From assembly GCA_934401725.1 (NCBI GenBank), contig CAKRSS010000042.1:1-16692 (forward strand): a stretch of 16,692 nt of DNA. Reading direction: 5' to 3'. Under the pieces are notes generated by a model, which saw nothing but the letters and a program-made list of their open reading frames with translations, did not search any database and was not told where the DNA came from. The position numbers were made by a program, and so were the translations under genes. This stretch comes from an uncultured Eubacteriales bacterium. GTDB taxonomy: Bacteria; Bacillota; Clostridia; Oscillospirales; CAG-272. Position 1 is the stretch's first letter; each line of letters opens with the position of its first letter. Shown here one piece after another: positions 13,782-16,692 of the stretch.

Positions 13782-15059
13782 ATGACCAAAACTCTTGCAA
13801 AAAGGTTACTGTCGGCGCTTCTTTGCCTGTCGCTTGCGGCGGGCGGACTGTGCACGCTGACGGGCTGCGCGCTGAAGGTTCGCGCGACTGACCTAATGGA
13901 TGGCGTCACGGCGGGCAGTGTGTCCGGTCGCGAACCGGACGACAGATTCGCCACGGCAGCGGCGGACTTCGCCGTAAGGCTCTTCCGTCAGACACAGAAT
14001 GGCGGCGAGAGCGTGCTGGTGTCACCGCTTTCCGTTATGCTTGCGCTCACCATGACGGCGAACGGCGCTGACGGCCAGACGCGCGTCGAAATGGAGCGTC
14101 TTCTCGGCGGCGACGTGCCGCTTGACGAGCTGAACGAGTACCTGCTGACCTATGTCAAAAGCCTCGTCGAGCGCAACGGGAGCGACAAAACTCGTGTGAG
14201 CATCGCCAACTCGATATGGTTCCGCGACCGCAATTTCACGGTCGAGCGCGATTTCCTTCAGACAAATGCGGACTATTTCGGCGCGGCGGCCTACAAATCC
14301 GCCTTTGACAGGCAGACTGTCGACGATATAAACCGATGGGTTCGCGCGAACACAGACGGCCTTGTCGACAAAATGATTGATGAAATCAACGATGACGCCG
14401 TCATGTTCCTTATCAATACCGTGCTTTTCGACGCCGAATGGCAGGAAATTTACGAGAAGGGCGATGTGCACAAGGCGACCTTCACAACCGCCGACGGTCA
14501 AACGAGAACGGCCGATTTTATGAACTCGACCGAGAGCTATTACCTCGACGACAGCCGCGCAATCGGCTTTGTCAAGCGCTACAAGGGCGGGTATAGCTTT
14601 GTGGCGCTCCTGCCGAATCCGGATGAAAGTCTCGCTGACTACGTCGCGTCAATGACGGGCGAGAGTTTTCTTGCCACGCTGAAAAACGCCAAGAGCGACG
14701 GAGTCGTGTACGCGAGCCTGCCGAAATTCAGCTACGAATGCAGCCTGACGCTGAATGATACGCTGAAATCCCTTGGCGCCACGACGGCCTTCGATCCCCT
14801 TAATGCCGATTTCTCACGCCTCGGTCACGTCGTCGGCGGGAACATCTGGATAGATAAAGTACTTCACAAAACAAAAATTACAGTGGGTGAAAAGGGCACA
14901 AAAGCCGGTGCTGTGACATCAATTGAGATGGTTGGCAAGGGTGCCATGCAGCCAACGGTCTACAAAGTTACGCTTGATCGTCCGTTCGTTTACGCAATAA
15001 TCGACGACGCCACAAGACTCCCGCTGTTCATCGGCACAGTGACGGATGTGGGAAAATGA
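13782..15059 (+). CDS. Lipoprotein serpin (serine protease inhibitor)
   Basis: A 425-residue serpin. The signal peptide ends in lipobox LTGC with Cys29, so the protein should be anchored outside the membrane. Family landmarks are: SVLVSPLSVMLALTMTANGADG, SIANSIWFRD, FLINTVLFDAEWQ, VYASLPKFSYE, the hinge KGTKAGAV, and DRPFVYAIID. Aligning the hinge with alpha-1-antitrypsin puts P1 at Lys386 and P1' at Gly387, predicting trypsin- or plasmin-like targets. The hinge has small residues at P12-P9 as needed for loop insertion, although P13 is Lys where Glu is common. Start 13782 has AAGGAGG upstream and gives the lipoprotein signal; the earlier ATG at 13719 has neither. In gut commensals serpins have been shown to block host proteases; that role here is inference. 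Confidence 0.93.
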   Translation: MTKTLAKRLLSALLCLSLAAGGLCTLTGCALKVRATDLMDGVTAGSVSGREPDDRFATAAADFAVRLFRQTQNGGESVLVSPLSVMLALTMTANGADGQTRVEMERLLGGDVPLDELNEYLLTYVKSLVERNGSDKTRVSIANSIWFRDRNFTVERDFLQTNADYFGAAAYKSAFDRQTVDDINRWVRANTDGLVDKMIDEINDDAVMFLINTVLFDAEWQEIYEKGDVHKATFTTADGQTRTADFMNSTESYYLDDSRAIGFVKRYKGGYSFVALLPNPDESLADYVASMTGESFLATLKNAKSDGVVYASLPKFSYECSLTLNDTLKSLGATTAFDPLNADFSRLGHVVGGNIWIDKVLHKTKITVGEKGTKAGAVTSIEMVGKGAMQPTVYKVTLDRPFVYAIIDDATRLPLFIGTVTDVGK

Positions 15060-15132
15060 TGTTTTTGCAGATTTTATCTGACAATGGATTTATTTGAGGA
15101 CGTACAGTCTGTCCTTTCCCTGAAAAGTGTTT

Positions 15133-15161
15133 CAGCCGCACCCGGGGTGCGGCTGTTTTTT
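15133..15161 (+). terminator. Intrinsic terminator after serpin gene
   Basis: Perfect 10-bp arms CAGCCGCACC and GGTGCGGCTG around a CGG loop, followed by six Ts, about 75 bases after the serpin stop codon. Confidence 0.95.
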
Positions 15162-15171
15162 ACATATCCCC

Positions 15172-15200
15172 TTGCAAAAATTGTCTGCATGTGTTATAAT
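15172..15200 (+). promoter_or_regulatory. Promoter of the small lipoprotein gene
   Basis: TTGCAA (15172-15177), a 17-bp spacer, TATAAT (15195-15200), directly after the serpin terminator. Confidence 0.82.
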
Positions 15201-15237
15201 TTTAGTGATACAAGTCAATTTTTTTTGAGGTTTCAAT

Positions 15238-15696
15238 ATGAAAAGAAAATATCTGCTGCTTGTTTTGTCTTTGATTTTGGCTCTCGCCATGTTCGCCTCG
15301 TGTGCGATTACGCTTGATGGGTACAGCCGCGATGTCGAGCACGCGCGCAAGGCAGAGGACGTTTACAAATCGTATGATTACATATTTTCGGCAGAACACG
15401 ATAATGGAGTCGTCGATTTTCTGATTGACGGCGAGAGCCTGAGTATTGTAAAAATCATTCGTACTGAACGGAATGGCAAAGAGCTGTACAAGGTTAAGTG
15501 CGCGTCTACGTTCCAGTTGGACGGGTTGGTAGGAGGGGCTGGAGCATCGGAGGTCAGCTACTGGGAGAAGACATGGGACAGTATTATCGAGGTGGAGTTT
15601 GCCGTCATTCGGAATGATGGGACTGCACGCGAAAACAGCTTTTCGTTTAAGTACAATGGCAACGATTATTTGCTGCTGTATCGGATGGGGAAGTGA
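15238..15696 (+). CDS. Small lipoprotein, unknown function
   Basis: A 152-residue protein with a clear lipoprotein signal: KRK, a hydrophobic core and lipobox FASC with Cys22. The mature part begins with a charged helix (SRDVEHARKAEDVYKSYDYIF) and continues as alternating beta-like stretches such as FLIDGESLSIVKIIRTERNGKELYKVK and SIIEVEFAVIRNDG. No catalytic motif and no known domain was recognised. The gene is monocistronic with its own promoter and a strong terminator. The ribosome site is TGAGGT, eight to nine bases upstream. It is probably attached to the outer face of the membrane. Confidence 0.82.
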   Translation: MKRKYLLLVLSLILALAMFASCAITLDGYSRDVEHARKAEDVYKSYDYIFSAEHDNGVVDFLIDGESLSIVKIIRTERNGKELYKVKCASTFQLDGLVGGAGASEVSYWEKTWDSIIEVEFAVIRNDGTARENSFSFKYNGNDYLLLYRMGK

Positions 15697-15737
15697 GTAG
15701 CGACTGATACGGTTATGCAAAATCTACTTCTTGAAAC

Positions 15738-15789
15738 AAAAAATGCTCTCGGCAAATTCCTGAACCGGGAAGTGCCGAGAGCATTTTTT
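15738..15789. terminator. Bidirectional intrinsic terminator
   Basis: Perfect 17-bp arms, 15738-15754 (ending TGCTCTCGGCA) and 15773-15789 (starting TGCCGAGAGCA), flanked by A6 and T6, with an 18-base loop. It serves the lipoprotein gene and could also end leftward transcription from 15800 onward. Confidence 0.93.
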
Positions 15790-15854
15790 ATCAAACTGAA
15801 TGTGCACATTTACTTTTACACCGACTTAACAACCTTAACCGCCAGGGCGGGTAG

Positions 15855-16199
15855 ACCCACACCATACCGGATGAGGGAAGCCAGTTAAAAAGACCTGAGC
15901 AGTCCAAGCTGGCCACGCCCTTCTACCGCGTGACCGACAAGGACGGCAAGGATTTTGCCTACATGGCAGAGCAAAAGGGCGGCGTGCTGACCGTCACCGT
16001 GGACGCAGGCTTTGCCATTCTCACGGGCGGGCTCAGCAGCGTCCGCACCCTCAGGGCGCAGGGCGTGGAGAAGCTCGTCTTTGTCACCAACGGTGCAAAG
16101 ACCGCCGTAAAGCTCTCTACCACCATTTCAAAGCTCACTGCAAACGGCGTCTTCCGGCTCACGCATGACGGCAAGGCCGTTACGTTTACCCTTGGCTAA
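15855..16199 (+). pseudogene. C-terminal fragment of a surface-type protein
   Basis: An open frame from 15855 (after an in-frame TAG at 15852) to 16199, with only a GTG at 15930 as possible start and no ribosome site or promoter before it. The translation TPFYRVTDKDGK, VRTLRAQGVEKLVFVTNGA and a C-terminal LTHDGKAVTFTLG looks like the tail of a larger secreted clostridial protein, not a full gene. No signal peptide or catalytic motif is present. GC content and codon use differ from the lipoprotein gene upstream. I interpret it as a 5'-truncated remnant at a rearrangement junction; a real small GTG-initiated gene is less likely. Confidence 0.5.
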
Positions 16200-16361
16200 A
16201 GCATGGCGGCTGCTGCGCTACCATCCTTGCCAATTTTCAAAACACAGAACAATTTCGGTAGCCGCTGCCGAAATCATGCTGTCAGCCGCTCCGTTCCCGT
16301 GGTATTGACGTGCAGCCTTGCCGCTGGTATAATAAAAGCACAATTTCAGACAAAGGACACT
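16200..16361 (+). promoter_or_regulatory. Intergenic leader with consensus promoter
   Basis: No convincing gene. A promoter stands at 16305-16333: TTGACG, a 17-bp spacer and TATAAT preceded by TGG. Upstream, 16200-16304 shows nothing recognisable beyond a short hairpin (GGTAGCCGCTGCC type) near 16257. Confidence 0.7.
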
Positions 16362-16363
16362 AT

Positions 16364-16403
16364 GCAGACACCACAAGCCTTGAGTGATAGCGTGTCTGCT
16401 TTT
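16364..16403 (+). terminator. Attenuator-like hairpin in the leader
   Basis: Arms GCAGACAC (16364-16371) and GTGTCTGC (16392-16399) are followed by TTTT, about 30 bases after the -10 box. A small ATG frame starting at 16362 enters the hairpin and stays open into the following gene frame. The position between promoter and gene suggests transcription attenuation, as in leaders of mobile-element genes. Confidence 0.55.
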
Positions 16404-16451
16404 CATTTCAAAAGAGAGCGGCGGTTCTCGGAAAGGAGAAGAAACGAATCG

Positions 16452-16660
16452 ATGTCAACATTCAGCGGTCGGAAAAACAGTGGCATGGATATCCCGGATT
16501 ACGCCATTGAACGCATCGCCCGCTGCCTGTTGCCCATGTCCAAGCGTATTATGAAAACGACGAAGGGCAGGCGGAGCTTGCGTCGTGGAATGAAAAGAAA
16601 GACGCTGAAGAAGACAGGTACTGTCAAGTATTTTTCGCAAAAACGTCTCTGCAAAAATGA
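16452..16660 (+). pseudogene. Frameshifted small protein resembling a conjugative-transposon gene
   Basis: ATG 16452 follows AAAGGAG and reads MSTFSGRKNSGMDIPDYAIERIARCLLP before the frame changes. In the next frame the sequence continues naturally as VQAYYENDEGQAELASWNEK up to a TGA at 16658-16660. Restoring one G between 16535 and 16536 (CCC-GAT) would give LLPDVQAYYENDEGQ in a single frame, so a one-base deletion is the simple explanation. Small proteins with (D/E)IPDYAIERIAR.LLP followed by a YYE..EGQ segment are, from memory, common in Tn916/Tn1549-like conjugative elements of Clostridia. This marks the window edge as a likely mobile-element fragment. A sequencing error is possible. Confidence 0.6.
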
Positions 16661-16692
16661 AGTTTTGCGCCGGGAAGTCCGGCGAGGGGGCT

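Noticed and set aside
16218..16406. Minus-strand 62-codon frame in the leader at the right edge
   Set aside because: Overlaps a consensus plus-strand promoter and hairpin, has no ribosome site and no recognisable motif.
1..16692. CRISPR array, tRNA or rRNA genes
   Set aside because: No regularly spaced direct repeats and no cloverleaf or rRNA signature was seen on reading either strand.

Overview
The window looks like a chromosome segment from a gut-type low-to-mid GC Firmicute in the class Clostridia, probably close to Oscillospiraceae/Ruminococcaceae. The signs are strong AGGAGG ribosome sites, consensus vegetative promoters, many perfect intrinsic terminators, NrdR, a DUF6514-like small protein, a BspA-type leucine-rich surface protein, a lipoprotein serpin and, at the right edge, a fragment that resembles a conjugative transposon. 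This assignment is inferred from protein families seen by eye, without a database search.

Layout. (a) 1-1850: the 3' part of a hybrid sensor kinase and an overlapping HPt phosphotransfer gene, both lower in GC than what follows, ending in a terminator. (b) 1850-2490, minus strand: an XRE-type repressor and, upstream of it, the 5' stub of an IS30-type transposase next to a palindrome. (c) 2537-8164: the main feature, a three-gene operon with one consensus promoter and one terminator. It encodes a TerB_N/TerB_C protein, a DUF2791 (BrxC/BrxD-type) P-loop ATPase and a BrxHI/Lhr-like superfamily II helicase. The ATPase-helicase pair matches a pair known from some BREX phage-defence loci, but no PglZ, methylase or other BREX core gene is in the window. 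(d) 8165-9100: an AT-rich intergenic stretch, a DUF6514-like small protein, and a 169-bp imperfect palindrome whose TTAA end overlaps that gene's stop codon. (e) 9000-10500: nrdR, then a two-gene unit of a small membrane protein and a GNAT acetyltransferase. (f) 10500-10900: a repeat island with two terminator-like hairpins, two mutually inverted 29-bp palindromes and a consensus promoter on the minus strand that could drive a small RNA. (g) 10924-15700: surface and secretion genes, namely a 42-residue peptide of the YE(R/K)P...DVI.TS type, a BspA-like protein, an alpha/beta hydrolase, a lipoprotein serpin and a small lipoprotein. (h) 15790-16692: decayed material, comprising a 5'-truncated surface-protein tail, an attenuator-like leader and a frameshifted gene resembling a conjugative-transposon small protein.

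Working together: the kinase hands phosphate to its own receiver and probably to the HPt protein. The TerB/ATPase/helicase operon has the form of one DNA-acting machine, most likely stress- or phage-related. The serpin, hydrolase, BspA protein and lipoproteins act at or outside the cell envelope. IS, MITE-like and conjugative-element remnants on both sides of these modules suggest a region that has been rearranged repeatedly.
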